Of a stretch of DNA of 42,193 nt, positions 33,556-40,605 are shown piece after piece (position 1 is the first letter of the stretch; every line of letters begins with the position of its first letter). This stretch comes from an uncultured bacterium (GTDB lineage: Bacteria > Bacillota > Clostridia > Lachnospirales > Lachnospiraceae), in assembly GCA_947175015.1 (NCBI GenBank), contig CAMWLE010000023.1:1-42193 (forward strand), read 5' to 3'. The notes below the pieces were generated by a model. The model saw nothing but the letters and a program-made list of their open reading frames with translations, had not been told where the DNA came from and ran no database searches. The position numbers and the translations under genes are program-made.

Positions 33556-35670
33556 ATGAGTTTTGTTCAGCGCAGACCACAGAGAGGGGAAAAGTTACAG
33601 CCCTTGGATTTCATAGAGGGCTTTCAGGTTCGACCAGGATTTTACACCAGAGATGGGGCTGCCGCAGCACAGAACGGTGTCAGTTTTACGATACATTCGG
33701 TTGGTGCTTCCAGCTGTACATTGCTGTTGTTTCATCCACAGGCAAAGGAGCCTTATGCACGACTGAAATTTCCGGAATCCTATCGGATCGGGAATACCTA
33801 TTCCATGCTGGTATTTGGGTTGGATATTGAGGAATTTGAATATGCTTTTGAGATAGATGGCCCATATGATAAAGCCAAAGGTTTGCTTTTTAATAAGAAT
33901 AATATCCTGTTGGACCCTTATGCAAAAGCAGTCACAGGACAGAGAGAATGGGGAGAACGTCCAGAGGGCGGAGAAGATTTTGTATACCATGCCAGGGTGG
34001 TGGAGAATAACTTTGACTGGGGCAATACCAATCAGTTGGAACTGCCTCTGGAGGATTTGGTCATCTATGAAATGCATGTGCGCGGATTTACCAAGGATAA
34101 GTCTTCAGGCGTGTCTGCCAAGGGAACTTATGAGGGATTGCGTCAGAAAATCCCCTATCTGAAAGATTTGGGAATCAATGCAGTTGAATTAATGCCGATT
34201 TTTGAATTTGATGAGATGGAAAATGCCAGGGTTGTAGATGGGGTACAGCTCTATAATTATTGGGGATATAATACGGTCTGCTTCTTCGCGCCTAATACAG
34301 GGTATTCTTCTGTGGTGGAGCATAACCATGAAGGGGACGAGCTGAAACAGCTTATCTATGAGTTGAAACAAAATGGAATCGAAGTGATTCTGGATGTGGT
34401 ATTCAACCATACGGCGGAGGGAAATGAAAATGGTCCCAGTTTTTCCTTCAAGGGAATTGATAACAACATATATTATATGCTGACACCTGATGGACATTAT
34501 TATAATTTCAGTGGATGTGGGAACGCTTTGAACTGTAATCATCCCATAACACGCAGGTTTATCATTGACTGCCTGCGTTATTGGGTGATAGATTACAGAG
34601 TGGATGGCTTCCGGTTTGATTTGGCCTCCATACTGACACGAGGGCAGAACGGCGCACCCATGGCAGATCCGCCTATTTTGCAGGCGATTGCCGCAGATTC
34701 TATTCTTGGGAAAGTAAAATTGATAGCGGAGGCATGGGATGCAGGCGGTCTCTATCAAGTGGGCAGTTTCCCGGCATATAGCAGGTGGTCTGAGTGGAAT
34801 GGCAAATATCGGGATGATCTGCGACGTTTTCTGAAGGGCGATGCGGGTATGGCATCAACCGCATTGGCGAGAATCACCGGTTCCAGGGATTTGTATGATT
34901 CGGTGCGTCGAGGGCAGAGCGCATCGGTTAATTTTCTGACATGCCATGACGGTTTCACACTTTATGACCTGTATTCCTATAATGTAAAGCATAACGAGAA
35001 AAATGGCTGGAACAATGAAGATGGGGATAATAACGGCAATAGTTGGAATTGCGGGACAGAGGGAGAAACGGATGATCCCCAGATAGAAAGTCTGCGCCGC
35101 CGTATGGTAAAAAATGCTTTTGCCACTTTGATGTGCAGCAGGGGACCGGCCATGTTTTATGCGGGAGATGAATTCTGTAATACACAGTTTGGAAATAACA
35201 ATGCCTATTGTCAGGATAATATTATCTCGTGGCTGGATTGGACAAGATTGGAAACATATAGGGAGATTCATGATTTCTTCCGATATATGATCGCATTCCG
35301 CAAGGAACATGCTATCGTCAGGAAGGTTACGAAAGAGGCGTCCTGCGGTCTGCCTGAAGTCAGCATCCACAATGGTTATCCCTGGAATAGCAGAACCGAT
35401 CATTCCAGCAGGCTGATTGGGATTATGTATGCGGGAAGGAATCAGGATGATACCAAGGATGATATTGTATTCTATGGTATGAACGCTTACTGGGAACCGC
35501 TTGACATGCAGCTTCCGAATCTGCCAAATGGTATGACATGGAAAGTCTGTGTGAATACCTTTGTGGAATATGAGGATGGAAAAGATATCGGCAAGGAGAC
35601 AGAGTTTCATTATGACATTAAACTGAAGATTCCGCCCCGAACGGTGGTGGTATTGGTGGCGGTTCAGTGA
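33556..35670 (+). CDS. glgX: Glycogen debranching enzyme / isoamylase-type GH13
   Basis: A cytoplasmic GH13 enzyme of 704 residues that hydrolyses alpha-1,6 branches in glycogen or limit dextrins. An N-terminal CBM48-like domain (FIEGFQVRPGFYTRDG onward) precedes the barrel. Catalytic motifs are VILDVVFNHTAEG, DGFRFDLAS (nucleophile Asp), LIAEAWDAGG (acid Glu) and NFLTCHDGFT. The stretch NGWNNEDGDNNGNSWNCG is typical of GlgX/isoamylase. ATG 33556 follows AAGGAGGA by 4-5 bases. An in-frame upstream ATG at 33478 would add 26 residues of no known similarity. It is alone, not in a glg operon here. Confidence 0.93.
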   Translation: MSFVQRRPQRGEKLQPLDFIEGFQVRPGFYTRDGAAAAQNGVSFTIHSVGASSCTLLLFHPQAKEPYARLKFPESYRIGNTYSMLVFGLDIEEFEYAFEIDGPYDKAKGLLFNKNNILLDPYAKAVTGQREWGERPEGGEDFVYHARVVENNFDWGNTNQLELPLEDLVIYEMHVRGFTKDKSSGVSAKGTYEGLRQKIPYLKDLGINAVELMPIFEFDEMENARVVDGVQLYNYWGYNTVCFFAPNTGYSSVVEHNHEGDELKQLIYELKQNGIEVILDVVFNHTAEGNENGPSFSFKGIDNNIYYMLTPDGHYYNFSGCGNALNCNHPITRRFIIDCLRYWVIDYRVDGFRFDLASILTRGQNGAPMADPPILQAIAADSILGKVKLIAEAWDAGGLYQVGSFPAYSRWSEWNGKYRDDLRRFLKGDAGMASTALARITGSRDLYDSVRRGQSASVNFLTCHDGFTLYDLYSYNVKHNEKNGWNNEDGDNNGNSWNCGTEGETDDPQIESLRRRMVKNAFATLMCSRGPAMFYAGDEFCNTQFGNNNAYCQDNIISWLDWTRLETYREIHDFFRYMIAFRKEHAIVRKVTKEASCGLPEVSIHNGYPWNSRTDHSSRLIGIMYAGRNQDDTKDDIVFYGMNAYWEPLDMQLPNLPNGMTWKVCVNTFVEYEDGKDIGKETEFHYDIKLKIPPRTVVVLVAVQ

Positions 35671-35744
35671 TGATTTGTGCCGCCGTTGGCGGCGTGTTTG
35701 GAAGTGTGTAATAGTTCTGTTTTGTAAATCTAATGACACATTTA

Positions 35745-35778
35745 AAAAAGCTACAGTCATATGGCTGTAGCTTTTTAT
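35745..35778. terminator. Bidirectional rho-independent terminator
   Basis: AAAAAGCTACAG (35745-35756) pairs with CTGTAGCTTTTT (35765-35776) around an 8-base loop. A-run and T-run on either side serve both strands, between the convergent glgX and deacetylase genes. Confidence 0.92.
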
Positions 35779-35824
35779 AATAGAAGTTGCAATTTAGCAG
35801 TTCTGGTTTGGGACAGAAGCCATT

Positions 35825-36823
35825 TTAGGGTCCTGTCAGATCGGAGAGAGGACGGAAACTATATCCTAGTTCCTCCCACTTGGTCATCAGGTCATCAATG
35901 ATTTGCCCATTGGTTTGCGAGGTATTGTGCAATAGTACGACAGCACCGGGCGATACTCTGGATGTGAGACGATCAATGGATTCTTGCGGATCAGGTTGGT
36001 TATCCTGATACCAGTCCACATGGGCAAGAGCCCAGAAAATTGTGTGATACCCCATTTCCTTTGCCCATCTGAGGTTTTCCTCGCTGCACCTGCCCTCTGG
36101 CGGACGATAATAGGGGCCGATTTCTGTTCCTGTAATTTCATAAAACAGATTTGCCACGTCATCTAATTCTTTTTGAAAATCCGCTTTATCCGTAAACGCT
36201 GACATGTCAGGATGATTCCAAGTATGGTTGCCTGCTTCATGTCCTTCTTCCAGAATTTTTCTGACCAGATCCGGAGCCGTCTCCAGGAACTGCCCAGTCA
36301 TAAAAAAGGTTCCCTTGGCATTGTGCTTTTTCAAGGCGGCCAGGATAAGTTCTGTATTACCGTTCTCATAACCACAGTCAAAAGTGAGATAGACGACTTT
36401 TTCGTCAGGGCTGCCAAGATAGTAAGCGCCATACCAGGATAGATCTGACTGCTTGGCATTTCCCCGAGGTTGGGTCTGTGCCCCGGCTTCGCCATAGGAG
36501 AGCCACCAGCTTTCCGATTCAAACACATTTGTTGGTTCCGGTCCGGGGTCCGGGGTTGGCGTTGGTTCAGGAGTAGGTTCTGGTGTGGGAGCAAGTGTTG
36601 GTTCTGGTGTAGTATCAATACTGGTAGAAGCGTCGTTTTCTTGTGTGGAAGGATTTGTCGTTTCCCCTTCGTCAGGTTGGAGCGCTACCGGAGAAATGGT
36701 TTGCGCAGGACTGGAATCAATAGAGGGTGTATTTCCACAGCCTGTAATACAAATCGCCATAAGCAGAGGCAACATTCTTAGAGTATTCTTGTGTCCTTGT
36801 ATTCTTTTTTGATATAATTTCAT
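35825..36823 (-). CDS. Lipoprotein polysaccharide deacetylase (PdaA-type NodB domain)
   Basis: A 332-residue exported enzyme likely to N-deacetylate muramic acid residues of peptidoglycan. The signal peptide ends in a lipobox ITGC with Cys29 as the lipidated residue. A Pro/Thr/Glu-rich linker of PEPT-type repeats (about 70-100) separates it from the NodB domain. This has TFDCGYENGNTE (metal Asp), GNHTWNHPDM (metal His pair), YYRPPEGR and PGAVVLLHNTSQT. The TFDxGYENG form is typical of the PdaA group rather than chitin-type deacetylases. GGGAGAG lies 8 bases before ATG 36823. It closely resembles the gene at 37767, so the two are paralogues. Confidence 0.9.
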   Translation of the reverse strand: MKLYQKRIQGHKNTLRMLPLLMAICITGCGNTPSIDSSPAQTISPVALQPDEGETTNPSTQENDASTSIDTTPEPTLAPTPEPTPEPTPTPDPGPEPTNVFESESWWLSYGEAGAQTQPRGNAKQSDLSWYGAYYLGSPDEKVVYLTFDCGYENGNTELILAALKKHNAKGTFFMTGQFLETAPDLVRKILEEGHEAGNHTWNHPDMSAFTDKADFQKELDDVANLFYEITGTEIGPYYRPPEGRCSEENLRWAKEMGYHTIFWALAHVDWYQDNQPDPQESIDRLTSRVSPGAVVLLHNTSQTNGQIIDDLMTKWEELGYSFRPLSDLTGP

Positions 36824-37017
36824 AATAAAACTCTCCCAAATCCTTTGTATTGATATGATGCAATGGAAAGCCGATTGAAATGAGGCTGTATCATATTATG
36901 CTATAAAGTCATTATGCCCTTGCATCGAAATATTATATCACAGATATTATAAATTATAAAGCGGGATTGCATCAAAATTCCATCATATTTATTTAATTTT
37001 CTTAATCTTGGATAAAT

Positions 37018-37046
37018 TTCATAAAGAAATATAATTACGTTATAAT
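37018..37046 (+). promoter_or_regulatory. Distal promoter with weak -35 and upstream repeat motif
   Basis: TATAAT at 37041-37046 with a poor -35 TTCATA at 37018-37023. Upstream are two TTAAT sites (36993-36997, 37002-37006) and TTGGATAAA (37008-37016). A poor -35 with flanking repeats suggests an activator-dependent promoter. Confidence 0.4.
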
Positions 37047-37140
37047 AAAAACGAAATATAAGTATACAAGTATATAAGTATAATCAGAAAACACCTTGGG
37101 GTGGCATGAGTAATAAATAGGAATCGGATAGTGACATTGG

Positions 37141-37325
37141 TTCACTCCGCAATTCGTAACAAAAGTAACCCGATAGGTTACTGTTCACTCCGTGACCAGT
37201 AACTGATGCACAGAAATCGCAAATGCAGCGATTTCGCGCACGACTGTCTCGGGTTTTCACGCATAAAGTGCGTGAAAACGCCTCGCGGTGGCGTAGGTGT
37301 GAAAAGTAACCCGATAGTTACCTGT
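37141..37325. ncRNA. Multi-hairpin element (candidate structured RNA or dispersed repeat)
   Basis: Several strong inverted repeats lie in a row. AGTAACC/GGTTACT (37164-37170 with 37176-37182) competes with GTTACTG/CAGTAAC (37177-37183 with 37197-37203). GAAATCGC/GCGATTTC (37213-37220 with 37228-37235) and GTTTTCACGC/GCGTGAAAAC (37253-37262 with 37270-37279) follow. The GTAACCCGATA-GTTAC motif then recurs at 37306-37321. The exclusive first two stems resemble a switch. I recognise no known RNA family, and it may equally be a palindromic repeat element. Confidence 0.5.
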
Positions 37326-37348
37326 TCTTGTGAGGCAGCGGAAATTGC

Positions 37349-37378
37349 TTTACAGAAAAGGGGAATACAAAGTATAAT
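37349..37378 (+). promoter_or_regulatory. Proximal promoter of the 72-residue protein gene
   Basis: TTTACA at 37349-37354, 18 bp, then a perfect TATAAT at 37373-37378. The leader to the start codon at 37438 would be about 50 bases. Confidence 0.6.
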
Positions 37379-37437
37379 AATGATATGAGTCCCCAATAGT
37401 TTTAAGGGACAAAAAAGTGATGGAAGGAGAAGCGCAA

Positions 37438-37656
37438 ATGGATGTTAAGGAGCAAATTAAGATGGTAGTAGAGAGGATCGCTAAGGATAAGGGACTTCAG
37501 GAACAGTTTCAGAGAGAACCTGTGAAAGCGTTGGAGAGTATACTTGGAGTGGATCTGCCAGATGATATTATTAATCAGGTGATTCAGGGGGTTAAGGCAA
37601 AACTTACGGCAGATAAAGCCGCTAATGCAGTGGATGCAATTAGAAAATTGTTCTAA
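37438..37656 (+). CDS. Small helical protein, Nif11/NHLP-leader-like
   Basis: A 72-residue protein starting MDVKEQIKMVVERI, with REPVKALESILGVDLPDD in the middle and a Lys/Ala-rich helical end closing in RKLF. The pattern of an amphipathic helix, a 'P-x-KALE-x-LGVDLPDD' segment and another helix resembles leader-peptide domains (Nif11 or nitrile-hydratase-like) of modified-peptide precursors. It has no Cys- or Ser-rich core and no maturase nearby, so I do not call it a precursor. ATG 37438 lies 8 bases after GGAAGGAG; an earlier ATG at 37420 is unlikely. The PdaA-type gene follows by 110 bp. Confidence 0.7.
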   Translation: MDVKEQIKMVVERIAKDKGLQEQFQREPVKALESILGVDLPDDIINQVIQGVKAKLTADKAANAVDAIRKLF

Positions 37657-37766
37657 TACCTGTACTATTTCACCGAATATCTGTCTGATGGTAATCTGAT
37701 TAAGCTTTCGACACATATACTAGAGTAAAATAATATTGTTTGCACGACAAAAATAGGAGAAAGGAA

Positions 37767-38717
37767 ATGAGGACAATTTATGTAAAGGATGTTGTGCGAA
37801 GGCTTACCGGCAGTGACAGGGTGAATTGGAAAAGGGCCATTCCGACCTTTGTTTTTCTATGTGCAATGTTCTTCCTGGGCAGGGCCGCAGCCGGCATCTA
37901 CGGAGAGATGCAGCAGACCATAGGCCCAACACTGTCAGAAAACGAAAATTGGGGATTGGGTTTTGGAAAAGAAGGGCAGAAGCCTACAGGGAACGTCTCT
38001 GCGGCAGAGTTACAAAAATATAATGCGTATTACTGTGCAGAGGGTGACGAAAAAGTGCTTTACCTGACATTTGATTGTGGGTATGAGAACGGCAATACAG
38101 AACCGATTTTGGACGCATTGAAAAATCACAATGCACAGGCGACTTTCTTTGTGGTAGGACATTTTCTGGAAAGTGCACCGGACATTGTGAAGCGCATGGT
38201 GGCGGAAGGGCATACCGTGGGCAATCATACATATCATCATCCGGATATGTCTAAGATTTCTGATAAAGTATCTTTTCAGAAAGAAATGGATGATGTTGCG
38301 GCGCTTTTTAAAGAAATCACCGGTACAGAGTTGGCAATGTATTACAGACCGCCCCAGGGGAAATATAGTACTGCCAATCTGCAGATGGCGCAAGAATTGG
38401 GGTATGCTACTTTTTTCTGGAGTCTGGCCTATGTGGATTGGAACCAGGATGCGCAACCCAGCCATGACGCGGCTATGGAAAAACTTATGGGGCGTATTCA
38501 TCCTGGTGCTATTGTGCTCTTGCACAGTACTTCTAAAACAAATGGAGAGATTTTGGATGAAGTATTGACAAAATGGGAGGAAATGGGTTATACATTCAGA
38601 CCGCTCTCGGATTTTATCGGTGGCAATGAGAGCGGTACAGTTGACAATGGAGATAAAACCGGTACAGAGGGAAGGATTTTACAGGAAGGAAATGTTGGGG
38701 AAGGAACAACGCAATAG
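37767..38717 (+). CDS. pdaA: PdaA-type polysaccharide deacetylase
   Basis: A 316-residue membrane-anchored deacetylase, with an N-terminal hydrophobic segment (about 25-45, FVFLCAMFFLGRAAAG) acting as signal-anchor. The NodB domain has YLTFDCGYENGNTEP, GHTVGNHTYHHPDMSK (metal His pair), YYRPPQGKYS, FWSLAYVDW and PGAIVLLHSTSKTNGE. These match B. subtilis PdaA, which makes muramic-delta-lactam in spore cortex. That role is likely but not proven here. A polar Gly/Thr tail of about 30 residues ends the protein. ATG 37767 lies 6 bases after AGGAGA. No spore-regulator site was recognised. Confidence 0.9.
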   Translation: MRTIYVKDVVRRLTGSDRVNWKRAIPTFVFLCAMFFLGRAAAGIYGEMQQTIGPTLSENENWGLGFGKEGQKPTGNVSAAELQKYNAYYCAEGDEKVLYLTFDCGYENGNTEPILDALKNHNAQATFFVVGHFLESAPDIVKRMVAEGHTVGNHTYHHPDMSKISDKVSFQKEMDDVAALFKEITGTELAMYYRPPQGKYSTANLQMAQELGYATFFWSLAYVDWNQDAQPSHDAAMEKLMGRIHPGAIVLLHSTSKTNGEILDEVLTKWEEMGYTFRPLSDFIGGNESGTVDNGDKTGTEGRILQEGNVGEGTTQ

Positions 38718-38886
38718 TTTTATTTTTGTTCATAAATTTTTGCGATTTTCGTTCTTTTTTCAGGGGATAAGTTTTCAAACTGCAAGGCAAAGAAATTGCA
38801 GCCGTCAGGGAACGTAAAGTTTTCAGCAGGTGGAAGACTTGTCCCTTTCCTGATGCACCAAATGACATTATTACAGGGTTGTAAAT

Positions 38887-38980
38887 CAGTTTGTAAACTT
38901 GTGAACCGGTTTGTGGGAGTATTCATCGGTTTGTAAAATCGTGAACCGGTTTGTGGGAGTATTCATTGGTTTGTAAAAAT
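38887..38980. repeat. 40-bp direct repeat, two copies plus a partial third
   Basis: Copies at 38887-38926 and 38927-38966 share 26 identical bases at their right end (GTGAACCGGTTTGTGGGAGT plus ATTCAT). A third starts at 38967 and breaks off. Each contains the palindrome AACCGGTT. Confidence 0.88.
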
Positions 38981-39034
38981 TGATCAATCAACCTATCATA
39001 GGTGCTGTTTTTTGCAAGTAACATAATAAATAAA

Positions 39035-39126
39035 TCAGGATAAATTAACAAAGTTACAAAATTGTTAAATTTCTTTTCTGTATGCGTTTTTCAGGAAATT
39101 CCAGAATTTTGTAAAATTTATCCTGA
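39035..39126. promoter_or_regulatory. Inverted repeat upstream of the Fic antitoxin gene
   Basis: TCAGGATAAATT (39035-39046) and AATTTATCCTGA (39115-39126) are exact inverse copies 68 bp apart. The spacing suits DNA looping or two operator half-sites upstream of the antitoxin promoter. No binder is identified. Confidence 0.5.
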
Positions 39127-39182
39127 AAATCCATTGAAAAGGGTTATAGTTTATCTTGTAAATATATGTTGCCGGAGAAGAA

Positions 39183-39362
39183 ATGGAGGAATATGTGTTA
39201 GTCAGGGAAGATCATAAGTGGGATTATGCTGTTGGCATGGTTAAAGTAGATGGACTTGCACCAAGCGCTGCCATGAAGGAACTAATGGAAAAAGAAAAGA
39301 GAGGTGAAATCACAATGGAACAGGTGAGGGATGCTTTGGATAAGAGGTACAAAACGAGGTGA
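39183..39362 (+). CDS. VbhA-like antitoxin of a Fic pair
   Basis: A 59-residue protein that would bind and inhibit the Fic enzyme encoded next. It begins MEEYVLVREDHKWDYAVGM. The VbhA-like core is VDGLAPSAAMKELMEKEKRG followed by EITMEQVRDALDKRY. Class I antitoxins carry an inhibitory (S/T)xxxE(G/N) motif. Here the aligned segment reads MVKVDG, so the Glu is Asp and the Ser/Thr is Met. Such small genes are easily missed. GGAG-type bases within 'gaagaaatggagg' are weak as a ribosome binding site. The Fic gene follows within 6 bp. Confidence 0.75.
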   Translation: MEEYVLVREDHKWDYAVGMVKVDGLAPSAAMKELMEKEKRGEITMEQVRDALDKRYKTR

Positions 39363-39367
39363 AATAT

Positions 39368-40135
39368 ATGCAAGATCCATATCTTTATACCAACACGGAA
39401 ATGCTGAAAAATAAATTTGGTTTGATGGAAGAAAATAAGCTGAAAGAAGCGGAAGCGGATTACGTTATTTTGTGTCTTGCGGAACTTGTTGTGCAGGAGC
39501 CGATGCAGGTGTTTGATTTTGCTTCTCTTTGCAAAATGCACTATCAAATATTTCGGGATGTTTTTGATTGGGCAGGGAAACCCCGTGTCATTAATATAGA
39601 GAAAGCAGAAATACCGCTTGGGGGCTTGTCGGTGGAGTATGCGGATGTTTTTGATGTGGAGAAAGAGGCTCAGACAATTCTGGCAGAAATGAATCGTTTT
39701 GAGTGGGAGAAAGCTGACTTTGATGATGTTGTCAGAAAGTTCGCGGATTGTATGACAAGATTGTGGAAGGTACATCCGTTCAGAGAAGGGAATACAAGAA
39801 CTATTGTGACATATTGTGCCATGTTTATAGAGGCACAGGGCATTTTTATTGACAGTGAATTATTTCAGAAGCATATAGAATATATGAGACGAGCATTGGT
39901 AGCGGCCAGTGCTGTATTTCAAACCCTGGGCGATCTGCGTAAGCCGGAATATCTTCAAAGGCTTGTAAGAGATGCGCTGGAAAGGGGAAGACTGATTCAG
40001 GAAGACGCCATTGTAAGAATAAGAAGCGCCGGATATGAGGCAACAAAAGAGGCAGTACATAGAGTTATATTTTGGGACAGGCTGGAGAGTAGATTGCATG
40101 ATGAAGAGGAAATCGGAATGTTGCTGCAAATGTAA
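39368..40135 (+). CDS. Fic-family AMP-transferase toxin
   Basis: A 255-residue Fic protein predicted to transfer AMP (or another nucleotide moiety) to a target protein. An N-terminal YLYTNTEMLKNKFG segment precedes the Fic core helices. The active-site loop is HPFREGNTRT, with the catalytic His and the phosphate-binding residues kept; Thr replaces the usual second Gly. Upstream is a flap with RVINIEKAEIPLGG. A helical C-terminal extension of about 60 residues follows. The start at ATG 39368 has GAGGTGA 7 bases upstream, within the antitoxin stop region. A GTG at 39359 overlaps the antitoxin stop and is an alternative. Confidence 0.9.
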   Translation: MQDPYLYTNTEMLKNKFGLMEENKLKEAEADYVILCLAELVVQEPMQVFDFASLCKMHYQIFRDVFDWAGKPRVINIEKAEIPLGGLSVEYADVFDVEKEAQTILAEMNRFEWEKADFDDVVRKFADCMTRLWKVHPFREGNTRTIVTYCAMFIEAQGIFIDSELFQKHIEYMRRALVAASAVFQTLGDLRKPEYLQRLVRDALERGRLIQEDAIVRIRSAGYEATKEAVHRVIFWDRLESRLHDEEEIGMLLQM

Positions 40136-40329
40136 AGAGCATTGGCTGCCGCGTGTTCTATGGGATAATCGCTATGTTTGAACCTAGACACCGGCAAACG
40201 GATACCTGACAGATAGTTCATATCATGGCAGAACCGTCTCTTCCCAGAACCAATGCTGTATTATGTTACAGACCACAGAGTGAACCATAACATGTTAATT
40301 ATAGTGCGGAATAGATAAAAATACAAGAG

Positions 40330-40358
40330 TTGATTTCAGGGCATCTGTGGCTTATAAT
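40330..40358 (+). promoter_or_regulatory. Sigma-A promoter of guaA
   Basis: TTGATT at 40330-40335, 17 bp, then a perfect TATAAT at 40353-40358. Transcription would start near 40365, leaving a leader of about 240 bases. Confidence 0.7.
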
Positions 40359-40387
40359 GGAAAATGAAATTTACATGGTATCATAGA

Positions 40388-40475
40388 AGAACAACTCCGT
40401 ATTGGCGGATATGGTTAATTGTTGTTGGACATTACAATTGTATTGTAAATCAGTGAGGAGTTGTTCTATTTTGTA
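40388..40475 (+). promoter_or_regulatory. Structured leader of guaA (riboswitch or attenuator candidate)
   Basis: AGAACAACTCC (40388-40398) pairs perfectly with GGAGTTGTTCT (40457-40467), closing a 58-base interior and followed by ATTTTGT. The interior has a TTACAA/TTGTAA hairpin (40433-40449) and the string GGATATGG, also found in the L2 loop of purine riboswitches. The essential TTTCTACC joint and CCGTAAA loop are not present, so it is not a normal member of that class. Position and size suit a regulatory leader for a guanine nucleotide gene. Confidence 0.5.
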
Positions 40476-40605
40476 AACTATAAATGAGCAAATCTGAAAA
40501 GTTGTACAAGTTCAATTATAGTTGTAAGCAGAAGAAGTTTGTATTTATATGAGTTTTGGTGTTTTGTTAATGCCTAAAATATGTGTAAACTGAAGGGAGG
40601 AGAAG

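Larger units (their letters stand above)
36824..37437. other. Long intergenic region between the deacetylase and the 72-residue protein gene
   Basis: About 610 bp without a convincing gene. The left half is AT-rich and has a TTCATA-N17-TATAAT promoter (37018-37046) preceded by TTAAT repeats and TTGGATAAA. Then comes the hairpin-rich element at 37141-37325. A second promoter TTTACA-N18-TATAAT (37349-37378) lies next to the small gene. Minus-strand open frames over the hairpin element look spurious. Confidence 0.6.
38718..39182. other. Intergenic region between pdaA and the Fic operon
   Basis: About 465 bp without a gene. It contains a 40-bp direct repeat (38887-38966) and an imperfect inverted pair (AGGGGATAAGTTTTC near 38763, GAAGACTTGTCCCTTT near 38834). 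A perfect 12-bp inverted repeat (39035-39046 with 39115-39126) and a promoter-like TTGAAA near 39133 precede the antitoxin gene. Confidence 0.6.
40136..40605. other. Intergenic region and long leader of guaA
   Basis: 470 bp without a gene. The first ~190 bp show nothing beyond weak short inverted repeats near 40260-40300. The guaA promoter (40330-40358) is followed by about 240 bp of leader holding the 40388-40467 hairpin. Confidence 0.6.

Noticed and set aside
37178..37396. Minus-strand 72-codon open frame over the hairpin element
   Set aside because: It is explained by palindromic DNA, has no ribosome binding site and no recognisable domain.
37438..37656. Ribosomally made modified-peptide cluster
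   Set aside because: The small protein resembles a leader domain but has no core peptide, maturase, protease or exporter beside it.
40388..40467. Canonical purine riboswitch
   Set aside because: GGATATGG and the enclosing stem are present, but the TTTCTACC joint, the CCGTAAA loop and the usual P3 are not. I list it only as an unclassified leader.
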